DNA from: an uncultured Collinsella sp.
Lineage (GTDB): Bacteria > Actinomycetota > Coriobacteriia > Coriobacteriales > Coriobacteriaceae
Assembly (NCBI GenBank): GCA_959599915.1
Contig: CAUGJE010000006.1
Location: 1 to 64,000, forward strand
Length of the DNA: 64,000 nucleotides
Direction of reading: 5' to 3'
Part shown: positions 10,653-19,725 of the stretch, in pieces
Layout: each line of letters opens with the position of its first letter
Position numbering within the stretch: position 1 is the stretch's first letter
The notes under the pieces: generated by a model
Databases searched by the model: none
What the model was told of the DNA's origin: nothing
Seen by the model: only the letters and a program-made list of their open reading frames with translations
Made by a program: the position numbers and the translations under genes

Positions 10653-12788
10653 ATGGGGCGCAATAACAAGCATAAGCGTGGAGCTCGCAATAAGCGCGGG
10701 CCGGTGCGCAGCGAACGCCGTCCGAGCCTGACCGGGCGCGTGCAGCTCCATGAGCATGGCGCCTATGTCATAACCGAGAGCGGCGACTACAAGGTTATGG
10801 GCCGCGGTAAGCGCGAGATCATGGATGGCGATACCGTTGCCGTGAGCATTAAGAACAGCCCGCACGGTGAGCGGCGCGCCGTGATCGAAGGCGTGGTTGA
10901 GCGCGCAGCCATAAGCGTGGTGGGTACGTACCATACCGCCGGTCCGCTCGGTGTGATCGAGCCGCTCGATTCGCGCCTGAAGGCCGACTTCTTCATTCTG
11001 CCCGAGGATACCTCGGCGGATCGTCTGGGCGTCCACCCGGGTGATGCCGTTGTCGCGCGCATTTTGACCTACCCGACGCGCCTGGAATCGGGCACCGTGA
11101 CGATCGAACGCCGCATTGGCGGAGATGACGCGCCCGATTTGGGCGTTCAATACGTGATGGCGCGTTACGGCTATACCGATAGCTATCCCGAGGCCGCGCT
11201 GGACGAGGCCGAGGGGCTTTCGCTCGATGTGTCCGCGGCGCTTAAGGACCCGCTCCGCCGCGATCTGCGCGACCGCTTTGTCATCACGATCGACCCGGTC
11301 GACGCGCGCGACTTTGACGATGCCATTTCGCTTGAGCGCATGCCCGAGGGTGGCTACAAGCTGGGTGTGCATATCGCTGACGTTTCTCACTATGTGGCTT
11401 GGGACGGGCATATCGATCTTGAGGCTCGCCATCGTACGACATCGGTGTATCTGGCCGATCGCGTGCTTCCCATGCTGCCCGAACGCCTGTCCTGTGACCT
11501 GTGTTCGCTTCGCCCTGACGAGGACCGTCTTGCGTTTACCGTTGACATTGAACTCGATGCGCAGGGTCGCGTGCGGCATTACGATCCGTACCCCAGCGTG
11601 ATTCGCTCGCGTGTGCGTATGGACTATGACGGCGCCGAGGCGCTGCTGGTGCGTGCCGGCGCGGTGGAGTATGGGGTGCTGGAAGGCGCCGCTGAGGATG
11701 TTGCGGCTGCTGAGGCCTCGCGCGAGGAGGCGCTTGAGCGCGGTCTTGCGTGCGAGGAAACTGCTCGCGGCTATAACGTCGACCTCGGCGATTTCCTTGT
11801 CGCCGCCAACGAACTCGCCGAACTTCGCCGTCGTATTCGTCGTGCCCGCGGCTCAGTCGATTTTGACACGGCCGAGATTCGCGCTCTATTGGATGAGGAC
11901 GGAGTACCCGTGCAGATTGTGGCGCGCGAGCGTTCGTGTGCCACGTCGCTTATCGAGGAAGCCATGCTACTCGCCAACGAGTGCGTTGCAGAGTGGCTGG
12001 CAGACCGTGATATCGAGGCCTGCTATCGCGTGCATGAGGATCCGAGCCCCGATAGCCTGCACGGTGCCGCCGTTGCGCTGGCGCAGCTGGGCATCATCGA
12101 CGATCGCCGTGCTGCCGGTATCGCCCTGGGGAGTCCCGATGAGCTACAGGCTGCAGTTGATGCTGCCGCCGGTACGGCCAACGCACCGCTCGTCAACACG
12201 CTGCTTCTGCGCAGCATGCAGCGCGCACTGTACAAGCCGCGCAACGAGGGCCACTTTGCGCTCGCCGCGCCGTGCTACTGTCACTTTACGAGTCCCATCC
12301 GTCGCTACCCCGATCTGGTAGTGCACCGCGTGCTCAAACTGCAGTTGGCCTATGAGCAGCTCGGCGGCAAGGACGCCCTGGTCCGTACGCCGCGACTGAT
12401 CGGCAAGGGGCGCGAGTCGCTGCCGCGCATTCTGCCGCAGATCTGCCGCGCATGCAGCGATGCCGAGCGCGCGGCAGATGCCGCTAGCCATGCGACGCAA
12501 AAGATCAAGATTGCCCAGTACTATGAGGATCGCCTGGGCGAGCGCTATGCCGGAACCGTCTCGTGGGTTAGCAGCATGGGCCTCTTCGTGCGCTTGGACC
12601 TGACGCAGGTCGAAGGCTTGGTTTCGATCAAGAGCCTGGGCAACGAGTGGTTCGAGTTCGACGAGGATGCGCTCACGCTCACAGGTGCCGACACGGGGAC
12701 TCGCTATGAACTGGGTCAGCGCGTGATTATCGAGGTCTCGCGCGTCAATACCACGCGTGGGCACTTGGACTTTAAGCTTATCCATTAG
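10653..12788 (+). CDS. rnr: Ribonuclease R (RNB-family 3'-5' exoribonuclease)
   Basis: The 711-residue protein has a basic N-terminus (RNNKHKRGARNKRG), cold-shock-like RNA-binding domains, the RNB catalytic domain with the metal-binding Asp cluster DPVDARDFDD (residues 214-223), the GVHIADVSHYV and SPIRRYPDLVVHR motifs, and a C-terminal S1 domain (YAGTVSWVSSMGLFVRL). RNase R degrades structured RNA and works with tmRNA-SmpB in many bacteria. Here smpB is 8 kb downstream instead of adjacent. Ribosome binding site AAGGAGG precedes the ATG. Confidence 0.95.
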   Translation: MGRNNKHKRGARNKRGPVRSERRPSLTGRVQLHEHGAYVITESGDYKVMGRGKREIMDGDTVAVSIKNSPHGERRAVIEGVVERAAISVVGTYHTAGPLGVIEPLDSRLKADFFILPEDTSADRLGVHPGDAVVARILTYPTRLESGTVTIERRIGGDDAPDLGVQYVMARYGYTDSYPEAALDEAEGLSLDVSAALKDPLRRDLRDRFVITIDPVDARDFDDAISLERMPEGGYKLGVHIADVSHYVAWDGHIDLEARHRTTSVYLADRVLPMLPERLSCDLCSLRPDEDRLAFTVDIELDAQGRVRHYDPYPSVIRSRVRMDYDGAEALLVRAGAVEYGVLEGAAEDVAAAEASREEALERGLACEETARGYNVDLGDFLVAANELAELRRRIRRARGSVDFDTAEIRALLDEDGVPVQIVARERSCATSLIEEAMLLANECVAEWLADRDIEACYRVHEDPSPDSLHGAAVALAQLGIIDDRRAAGIALGSPDELQAAVDAAAGTANAPLVNTLLLRSMQRALYKPRNEGHFALAAPCYCHFTSPIRRYPDLVVHRVLKLQLAYEQLGGKDALVRTPRLIGKGRESLPRILPQICRACSDAERAADAASHATQKIKIAQYYEDRLGERYAGTVSWVSSMGLFVRLDLTQVEGLVSIKSLGNEWFEFDEDALTLTGADTGTRYELGQRVIIEVSRVNTTRGHLDFKLIH

Positions 12789-12813
12789 CCAAATCTCGAC
12801 TCATGGCGGGAGA

Positions 12814-12845
12814 GCGGAGGGCGGTCTTTCGGGGCCGCCCTCCGC
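12814..12845 (+). terminator. Strong hairpin after rnr
   Basis: GCGGAGGGCGG (12814-12824) pairs perfectly with CCGCCCTCCGC (12835-12845). Only a weak ATTTGG follows, so it may rely on the stem alone. Confidence 0.6.
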
Positions 12846-12907
12846 ATTTGGATCATGGCTACCTTGCCGTCTGCTCGGCCGCCCGCTTACCTGCTATTCG
12901 AGAGGTA

Positions 12908-12946
12908 AAACCTACCAAAATAAACCTGTCCCTTTTTGGCAGGTTT
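12908..12946 (+). repeat. Short hairpin carrying AAACCTGTCCC (copy 3), in front of the recombinase gene
   Basis: AAACCTACCA (12908-12917) faces TGGCAGGTTT (12937-12946) around AAATAAACCTGTCCCTTTT. It is nearly identical to 815-851. It ends 19 bases before the start codon of the serine recombinase, so it lies in that gene's leader. Confidence 0.6.
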
Positions 12947-12965
12947 ACAAGAAAGCGGGGATGAG

Positions 12966-13571
12966 ATGGCGACGGTGTATGGTTATGCGCGGGTGAGTTC
13001 GCGCGATCAGAATCTTAATCGGCAGCTGGATGCGCTGGGCGCCTATGGCGTGGGCTCGGCGAATATTTATGCCGACCATGCGAGCGGCAAGGACTTCGAT
13101 CGACCGCGCTATCGCGAGCTGCTGCACGTCCTGGGAGACGGGGACGTGCTGGTGGTGCTTTCTATCGACCGACTTGGTCGTAATTACTCCGAGATTCTTG
13201 AGGAATGGCGTCGCATTACCAAGGAGCTCGGGGTTGCCATTGTGGTGTTGGACATGCCATTGCTTGACACGCGCGCCAGGGCAAGCGGCACGCCGGATGT
13301 GACTAATACCCTGATTGCCGATATTGTGCTGCAACTGCTGAGCTACGTGGCGCAGGTGGAGCGCGAGAATATCCATCGGCGCCAAGCGGAGGGAATTGCA
13401 GCGGCGCGGGCGCGAGGGGTCCGTTTCGGTCGACCTCGCAAGCCGTGCCCTCCTCAGTTTGATCTGGTACGCGATAGCTATGAGGCGGGCAATATTACCC
13501 GCAGCCAGGCAGCAAAGTGCCTGGGCGTGTGCGTGGGGACGTTCGATCGCTGGATGCGCGAGGCGGGGTAG
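12966..13571 (+). CDS. Serine recombinase of the resolvase/invertase family
   Basis: The 201-residue protein begins VYGYARVSSRDQ with the catalytic Ser11 and has the conserved LVVLSIDRLGRNYSEI and the QVERENIHRRQAEGIAAARARGVRFGRP segment, followed by a helix-turn-helix (ITRSQAAKCLGVCVGTFDRW). This is the size of Tn3-type resolvases and DNA invertases, which cut and rejoin paired sites through a Ser-DNA link. The ATG at 12966 is preceded by GGGGATGAG. No transposase, inverted-repeat ends or invertible promoter are obvious nearby. A 26-bp palindrome lies 39 bases after the stop and could be a binding site. Its natural target is unknown. Confidence 0.9.
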   Translation: MATVYGYARVSSRDQNLNRQLDALGAYGVGSANIYADHASGKDFDRPRYRELLHVLGDGDVLVVLSIDRLGRNYSEILEEWRRITKELGVAIVVLDMPLLDTRARASGTPDVTNTLIADIVLQLLSYVAQVERENIHRRQAEGIAAARARGVRFGRPRKPCPPQFDLVRDSYEAGNITRSQAAKCLGVCVGTFDRWMREAG

Positions 13572-13610
13572 GGGTTTGCGGCACGTCCGATTGGCGCCCA
13601 CGCGAGGCGG

Positions 13611-13636
13611 TATCGGTAACAGCCCTGTTACCGATA
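13611..13636. promoter_or_regulatory. Perfect 26-bp palindrome between recombinase and MurNAc genes
   Basis: TATCGGTAACAG (13611-13622) and CTGTTACCGATA (13625-13636) are perfect 12-bp inverted repeats with a 2-base centre. Such a compact dyad is typical of a dimeric repressor or recombinase site. It sits 180 bases upstream of the RpiR-type regulator gene. Confidence 0.55.
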
Positions 13637-13693
13637 ATGCGACCTTGTTGAATTATTTTGTGTCGCGCGTATTTCCGAGCGGTCGGATTTGAG

Positions 13694-13720
13694 GGGCGAG
13701 CGGTAGAACGCTCGCCCTTT
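13694..13720 (+). terminator. Hairpin terminator upstream of the MurNAc genes
   Basis: GGGCGAGCG (13694-13702) pairs perfectly with CGCTCGCCC (13709-13717), followed by TTT. It separates the recombinase gene from the regulator gene. Confidence 0.65.
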
Positions 13721-13816
13721 GTGCGCCACGATGCGGCACAATGTACCGTAAAAGCTGTTTGTATCCGGTACGAATCGTTCGTTGGTCTTTAATTCTTCTC
13801 AACGGAGGTGTTTGAG

Positions 13817-14668
13817 ATGGCAAACGGATTGCTTTTGCGGCTTCGCGAGCGTGAGCTCAGCGCGAGCCCGGCGGAACGCAATGTCATCGCATATGTAAGC
13901 GCTCATCCGCACGAGGTGGTCGGGCTGTCCGTTCGCGGTCTTGCCGATGCCACGTTCTCCTCGCCCTCGAGCATTTTGCGCTTTTGCAAGCGCTTGGGTT
14001 TTGCGGGCTACAAGGAGTTCCAGCGCGAACTGATTGCCGAGCTGGCGCTCTTGGGTGACAAGAAAGACGTTGCCCTCGAGGACATCTCCATGGATGACAG
14101 CGTCGAACGTATCGTGGGGAAGGTGATGAAAAGCAACGTGCGCACGATCGAAGCGACGGCGCGAACGCTCGATTACACCGTCTTGGAGCGATGTGCGGCC
14201 TATCTTAAGCGGGCACGCGCGGTCAATCTGTTCGGTATCGGTGCCTCTCGTTTGGTCGCGCACGATCTGGCGCAAAAGCTCATGCGTGTCGACAAAGAGT
14301 GCCATCTGTACGACGACTGGCATGATCAGCTCTTGTGTGCCAAGAACATGCATGAGGGCGATATGGCGATCGCCTTTAGCTACTCGGGCTTGACGCAAGA
14401 GGTGCTGGACTGCACCGCCGAGGCTCAACGTCACAACTGTCCCGTTGTGGCCGTTACCAAAGTAGATGGATCATCCAAGCTTGCCACCATGGCCGATGCC
14501 GTGCTCGGCGTCGCTGCGAGTGAGCCCTTGGTCCGCAGCGGTGCCATGGCTTCGCGTATGGCCCAGCTTATGGTTGTCGATGCCCTGTACGCTGCTTACG
14601 TTGCCAGCGACTACGAACGGGCGACGCATGTCATTAAGCAAAACTACATCGAGAAACAGGAAAGATGA
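13817..14668 (+). CDS. RpiR/MurR-family transcriptional regulator
   Basis: The 283-residue protein has an N-terminal RpiR helix-turn-helix (SVRGLADATFSSPSSILRFCKRLGFAGYKEF) and a C-terminal SIS sugar-phosphate-binding domain (ARAVNLFGIGASRLVAHDLAQKLMR, IAFSYSGLTQEV). Members sense phosphosugars. It is the first gene of a cluster with murQ, a PTS and mupG, so MurNAc-6-phosphate or a related ligand is the likely signal, as for MurR; this is inferred from context. The ATG at 13817 has GGAGG 8 bases upstream; a GTG nine bases earlier would overlap that site. It ends in TGA, rare in this window, ten bases before murQ. Confidence 0.88.
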   Translation: MANGLLLRLRERELSASPAERNVIAYVSAHPHEVVGLSVRGLADATFSSPSSILRFCKRLGFAGYKEFQRELIAELALLGDKKDVALEDISMDDSVERIVGKVMKSNVRTIEATARTLDYTVLERCAAYLKRARAVNLFGIGASRLVAHDLAQKLMRVDKECHLYDDWHDQLLCAKNMHEGDMAIAFSYSGLTQEVLDCTAEAQRHNCPVVAVTKVDGSSKLATMADAVLGVAASEPLVRSGAMASRMAQLMVVDALYAAYVASDYERATHVIKQNYIEKQER

Positions 14669-14678
14669 GGTGAATGAA

Positions 14679-15602
<924 letters not shown>

Positions 15603-15659
15603 GTGCGCGGCGTGAGCTGATATGACATCCAGACGAGATACCCAATACAAGGAGGAGTT

Positions 15660-17090
15660 ATGACGAACAAAGAGCTGGCTCAAAAGCTGCTGGACCTTTT
15701 GGGCGGTAAAGACAACGTGCTCGCAAACGCGGCGTGCATGACGCGCCTGCGCGTGACCGTCAAAGACGCGGGCAACGTCGACACGGAGGGCATTAAGGCA
15801 CTCGACGGCGTGATGGGCCTGGTCGAGGACGACACGATGCAGATCGTGCTGGGTCCGGGCAAGGTGAATAAGGTGCTCGAGGAGTTCTCCAAGCTCACCG
15901 GCCTTGCGAAAGGCGTTGCTGACGAGAGCGTGGTTGACGCTGCGGCCACAAACAAGGCCGCGCAGAAGGCCAAGTACGAGTCCAAGCCGGTTCAGGCCTT
16001 CCTCAAGAAGATTTCCAATGTCTTCGTCGCCCTGCTTCCCGGCATCATTGCGGCTGGCCTCATCAACGGTATCTGCAACGTCATTAACGTCTCGACGGCA
16101 GGCGCGCTTGCAGGCGAGTGGTGGTACCAGGGCATTCGCTCCATGGGCTGGGCCCTGTTTGCCTATCTGCCCATCTTGGTGGGCTATAACGCGGCACGTG
16201 AGTTTGGCGGCTCCGCTGCGCTGGGCGGCATCGCCGGCATGATGTGTATTGCCAACAGTGCCATGCCCCTGCTTGCGCCTGGCGCGGCCGATCCTGCCAC
16301 TGCCATCTTGCTGCCGCTCACCAATGCGCAGTACAACCCCGCAGCGGGCGGCATGATCGCGGCTCTTATCGCTGGCGCATTTTTTGCCTGGATGGAGCGT
16401 CAGATTCGCAAGGTTATGCCCAACGCGCTCGACACGTTCTTGTCCCCGCTGCTGGTGCTCATCATCGGCGCCTTTGCTCTGATGCTCGTCATCCAGCCGG
16501 TTGGCGCATGGCTGACGACTGCCATCTTTAGCGTTTTGACCTTTATCTTCGAGAAGCTGGGCGTCCTGGGTGGCTATATCCTGTCGGCAGGCTTCTTGCC
16601 GCTGGTTTCCGTCGGCCTGCATCAGGCGCTCACGCCGATCCACGCTATGCTCAACGATCCCGACGGCGCTACCAAGGGTATCAATTACCTGCTTCCCATC
16701 CTTATGATGGCTGGCGGCGGCCAGGTCGGTGCCGGTTTGGCGCTGTACTTTAAGACCAAGAACGCCAAGCTCAAGAAGTACGTTGCAGAGTCCATTCCCG
16801 TTGGAATCCTGGGTGTGGGCGAGCCTCTGATGTATGCCGTTACGCTGCCGCTCGTTCGTCCGTTTGTGACGGCCTGCCTGGGTGCCGGATTTGGCGGCGC
16901 GCTCGCGGCGCTGCTTCACATCGGCACGGTTTCTCAGGGCGTTTCCGGTCTGTTTGGCCTGCTGATCGTCGTTCCTGGTCAGCAGCTCGGCTACGTTGCC
17001 GCTATGCTGCTTGCCTATGCCGCTGGCTTTGTCCTGACGTGGTTCTTTGGCGTCGACGAGCAGAAGATCAACGAGTTCTTTGGCGAGTAG
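15660..17090 (+). CDS. murP: PTS EIIBC component, probably MurNAc-specific
   Basis: The 476-residue protein has an N-terminal EIIB domain with the phosphorylated cysteine Cys26 (NAACMTRLRV) and a C-terminal EIIC domain of about ten hydrophobic spans, including PLVSVGLHQALTPIH and GVGEPLMYAVTLP. No EIIA domain is attached, so an external EIIA is needed; the EIIA gene at 42.3 kb is a candidate. The order B-C and the neighbours murQ and mupG suggest transport of MurNAc or a MurNAc-containing sugar as the 6-phosphate. Substrate is inferred from context. AAGGAGGAGTT precedes the ATG. Confidence 0.88.
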   Translation: MTNKELAQKLLDLLGGKDNVLANAACMTRLRVTVKDAGNVDTEGIKALDGVMGLVEDDTMQIVLGPGKVNKVLEEFSKLTGLAKGVADESVVDAAATNKAAQKAKYESKPVQAFLKKISNVFVALLPGIIAAGLINGICNVINVSTAGALAGEWWYQGIRSMGWALFAYLPILVGYNAAREFGGSAALGGIAGMMCIANSAMPLLAPGAADPATAILLPLTNAQYNPAAGGMIAALIAGAFFAWMERQIRKVMPNALDTFLSPLLVLIIGAFALMLVIQPVGAWLTTAIFSVLTFIFEKLGVLGGYILSAGFLPLVSVGLHQALTPIHAMLNDPDGATKGINYLLPILMMAGGGQVGAGLALYFKTKNAKLKKYVAESIPVGILGVGEPLMYAVTLPLVRPFVTACLGAGFGGALAALLHIGTVSQGVSGLFGLLIVVPGQQLGYVAAMLLAYAAGFVLTWFFGVDEQKINEFFGE

Positions 17091-17157
17091 TTTGATATCG
17101 CGAGCCGTGTTGCTCAGGGCTCGCGGCGCGCGGCAGATTTCTTGATGCTATGGTTGT

Positions 17158-17190
17158 GCCGGCGGGGCTAACTGCTCCGCCGGCCTTTTT
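17158..17190 (+). terminator. Hairpin between PTS and mupG genes
   Basis: GCCGGCGGGGC (17158-17168) pairs with GCTCCGCCGGC (17174-17184), one mismatch, followed by CTTTTTT. It ends just before the mupG ribosome binding site, so mupG expression may depend on read-through or its own promoter. Confidence 0.8.
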
Positions 17191-17207
17191 TAAAGGAGTG
17201 TTGAAGC

Positions 17208-18260
17208 GTGAAAACGGGTATTTCGATTTATCTTTCCAGCCCTTTGCAGGATATTGAGCGGACGATTGAGCGTGGTGCCGCGGCGGGTGCGCGCTACGCG
17301 TTCACCTCACTGCATATTCCCGAGGATGGGGGAGCGGCGTATGCCGATAAGGTCCGTCATGTGCTGTCGCTGCTTTCCGCCCGCGGCATTGCGCTCATCG
17401 CCGATGTGGGGCCGCGCACGTGCGATTTGCTCGGGCTTGAGCGCATCGAGGACCTGCGCGATCTGGGGTTGGAATACCTTCGTTTGGACTATGGCTTTAG
17501 CGCCCAGCGGGTCGCGGAGCTGTCCGGTGTATTTCGCATTGTGGTCAATGCATCGACGGTGAGTTCTGATGAAATCGCATCGTGGTGTGAGGCCGGTGCC
17601 GATGTGACTCGTTTTGCCGCCTGTCACAATTTTTACCCCAAGCCTTATACCGGTTTAGCTCTGGAGGACATTGCTCGGGTGAATCTTCGTCTTGCGGCGC
17701 TTGGATTCGAAATCATGGCTTTTGTGCCGGGTGATGCCAACGTTCGCGGGCCGGTATTCGAGGGACTGCCGACGGTCGAGGCACAGCGCGGTCGCGCGTC
17801 AAAGGTTGCTCTCAATATGCTTGAGCTTGCACATGGCGCCGATTGCGACATTGTGTTGGCCGGCGACCCCGATCTTTCCGATGCGGGCTGGACGCAGTTT
17901 GCTCATGTTTCCGCCGGATACGTGGACCTGCAATGCGAGCTTGAGCCCGGTTATGCCTATGTACGTGGGCAGATTCATCACGACCGACCCGATTCGAGCA
18001 CCCTCATCTTTAGGTCTCAGGAGTCGCGTACGACGCTTAAGCCGGATTCCGTGCCGATGGATGCCGGTGCCGGCCTGTCACGAAAGACGGGGTCGATCGC
18101 TGTGAGCAATAGCGGCTATGGGCGCTACGAAGGCGAGCTTGAGATTGCGCGGGTCGATCTTCCCAGTGACGAGCGCATGAACGTTGCGGGCCATATCACG
18201 CCCGAGGCAATGGAGCTGCTGCCGTTCATCAAACGCGGATTCGGGGTACGGTTCGTTTAG
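17208..18260 (+). CDS. mupG: MupG-family 6-phospho-N-acetylmuramidase (DUF871)
   Basis: The 350-residue protein has the DUF871 layout: an N-terminal TIM-barrel (GISIYLSSPLQDIERTIERG, SLHIPEDGG, LRLDYGFS, CHNFYPKPYTGL) and a small C-terminal domain (VRGQIHHDRPDSS, AVSNSGYGRYEGELEI). MupG hydrolyses MurNAc-6-phosphate-GlcNAc disaccharide in the cytoplasm in Staphylococcus and Bacillus. Its place beside murQ, MurR-like regulator and PTS EIIBC supports that role here. GTG start at 17208 with AAAGGAG 10 bases before it. Confidence 0.88.
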   Translation: MKTGISIYLSSPLQDIERTIERGAAAGARYAFTSLHIPEDGGAAYADKVRHVLSLLSARGIALIADVGPRTCDLLGLERIEDLRDLGLEYLRLDYGFSAQRVAELSGVFRIVVNASTVSSDEIASWCEAGADVTRFAACHNFYPKPYTGLALEDIARVNLRLAALGFEIMAFVPGDANVRGPVFEGLPTVEAQRGRASKVALNMLELAHGADCDIVLAGDPDLSDAGWTQFAHVSAGYVDLQCELEPGYAYVRGQIHHDRPDSSTLIFRSQESRTTLKPDSVPMDAGAGLSRKTGSIAVSNSGYGRYEGELEIARVDLPSDERMNVAGHITPEAMELLPFIKRGFGVRFV

Positions 18261-18352
18261 CGTGTGACCCGTGGGCTACAATTGGCCCATCATGCGAAGG
18301 CGCCTCGTGTGGCGTGTGCCTGCGTTGGCCGATCTATATTCGGAGGATTCCC

Positions 18353-18711
18353 ATGACCGTACTGTTTGTTGAATATCCCAAGTGCTCGACCTGTAAGAAG
18401 GCCAAGGCATGGCTGGACGAACACGGGGTAGAGTATATCGACCGCGATATCGTTTTGGACAATCCCACGGCTGATGAGCTTGCGACCTGGATTGCTCGTT
18501 CGGGACTGCCGTGCGGCGCTTCTTTAATTCGTCGGGCATGAAATATCGAGAGCTGGGCCTGAAGGCGCGTCTAGATGCGGGCATGACGGATCGGGAGTGC
18601 TACGAGCTGTTGGCGACCGACGGCATGCTGGTTAAGCGTCCGCTGTTGGTGGGCGACGACTTTGCGATTCCCGGCTTTAGGGAATCGGCTTGGGTCGAGG
18701 CGTTGCTGTAG
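18353..18711 (+). pseudogene. ArsC/Spx-family thioredoxin-fold protein, frameshifted
   Basis: ATG at 18353 (after GGAGG) opens a frame with VEYPKCSTCKKAKAWLDEHG, the redox Cys pair of the ArsC/Spx family. After ...WIARSGLP the frame turns into unrelated residues and stops at 18541. The -1 frame continues the family sequence without a gap: VRRFFNSSGMKYRELGLKAR ... LVKRPLLVGDDF ... FRESAW to TAG at 18711. One missing G near 18510 (CCGTGCGG for expected CCGGTGCGG) explains it. Together the parts give the usual ~118 residues. No slippery heptamer is visible, so this is a real disruption or a sequencing error. Family members are arsenate reductases or reductase-like proteins; substrate unknown. 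Confidence 0.85.
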
Positions 18712-18783
18712 CGGCTGCGGAAAGTGCGACCCGTTTTGAGTGCTCAGGGTGGGACGTGTTTTCCATCGGCGGGCTCGCTCGGC

Positions 18784-19194
18784 TCAATCCTCGAGCTGTG
18801 CCCATTCGTGCGGATCGTAGACTTTTACGTGCTTGTTGGGCTTGCCGCTCCAGTACTCCTCGTCCATAAAGGGCAGATATGCCTGAACACCGGGGCAGAT
18901 AAAGGGAATCCGCTGCTGTTGCAGTCGCTCGCGCTGTCGCTGCTCCAGGTGCGCCTCGGATATGACAGTCGGCATACCGGACAGCTCGACGAGGCTTGCC
19001 TGGATTCGCTTAAGGTCGGGGAGTCCCGCGTGCCATGACATCCGCATGATCAAAAAGGATGCACGGCGGTATTTTGCCTGCATCACCGTGATGGCGGGGC
19101 GCAGAGTGGGATGGATTTTGTCCCGTTCGGGCCAAAGGTCAGCAGTGATCTCGAGGCCCAGGGTCTCCCATAGGTAATCAAGCTCTTCGTCCAT
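18784..19194 (-). CDS. Uncharacterised 136-residue protein
   Basis: I do not recognise it firmly. The product is mixed alpha/beta with no signal or membrane segment and ends in TGA. The segment VELSGMPTVISEAHLEQRQRERLQQQRIPFICPGVQAYLPF resembles the middle of MarR-like winged-helix proteins (the ...VPFIVPGxQxYLPF... stretch) but the DNA-binding part is absent, so it may be a domain remnant or a stand-alone relative. It faces away from the tRNA pair and its start codon is in a 260-base gap with the tRNAs. Confidence 0.6.
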   Translation of the reverse strand: MDEELDYLWETLGLEITADLWPERDKIHPTLRPAITVMQAKYRRASFLIMRMSWHAGLPDLKRIQASLVELSGMPTVISEAHLEQRQRERLQQQRIPFICPGVQAYLPFMDEEYWSGKPNKHVKVYDPHEWAQLED

Positions 19195-19460
19195 GGCGCC
19201 TCGATATCTACGTGATCATTGATACTTCGATTGTGTTGCCTGGTGCTATCGTTTTCGCGGTAGAATCTGCCAACGGTTGACGGCTACCGCTCGCGGCGTT
19301 TTGCCCTTCGTGTGCAGCGGTCGACTTCACAGGTCCTTCACGTGTTGGCCGTATTTGACTGAATTTCAAAAAAGTCAAAATTGGGGCTTGCGTCACGGCC
19401 GGACTTCCCGTATATTTCTTTCTTGCGCAAAGGCACAGCCGAGCGCAGCGATGCAGTCAT

Positions 19461-19534
19461 TGGGATGTCGTCTAATGGCAGGACAGCGGATTCTGGTTCC
19501 GTCAATGGGGGTTCGACTCCCTCCATCCCAGCCA
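19461..19534 (+). tRNA. tRNA-Gln (anticodon CTG)
   Basis: Acceptor TGGGATG/CATCCCA pairs perfectly. The anticodon stem GCGGA/TCCGT encloses TTCTGGT (anticodon CTG), the T-arm has GGTTCGACTCC, and an encoded GCCA ends the gene. Confidence 0.95.
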
Positions 19535-19551
19535 TTGCATTTGCTACATAT

Positions 19552-19628
19552 GGCCCGTTCGTCTAGCGGTTTAGGACGCCGCCCTCTCAAGGCGGAGATC
19601 ACCAGTTCGAATCTGGTACGGGCTACCA
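19552..19628 (+). tRNA. tRNA-Glu (anticodon CTC)
   Basis: Acceptor GGCCCGT/ACGGGCT, with a G-U closing pair. Anticodon stem CCGCC/GGCGG encloses CTCTCAA (anticodon CTC). T-arm CCAGTTCGAATCTGG and encoded ACCA follow. It lies 17 bases after tRNA-Gln and shares its terminator. Confidence 0.95.
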
Positions 19629-19638
19629 AAATTGAACG

Positions 19639-19668
19639 CCCGGGCCTCGTAAGAGACCCGGGTTTTGT
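19639..19668 (+). terminator. Terminator of the tRNA pair
   Basis: CCCGGGCCTC pairs with GAGACCCGGG (one mismatch), with a GTAA loop, followed by TTTTGTGT. Confidence 0.85.
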
Positions 19669-19725
19669 GTATTGACCGATATTTAAGGCGCGCGTTGAGT
19701 CTGCCGCCCGGACCGAGGAGTTGTC

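Noticed and set aside
12966..13636. Complete transposon or invertible element around the serine recombinase
   Set aside because: No terminal inverted repeats, target duplications or paired recombination sites were found at both sides; only a hairpin before and a palindrome after.
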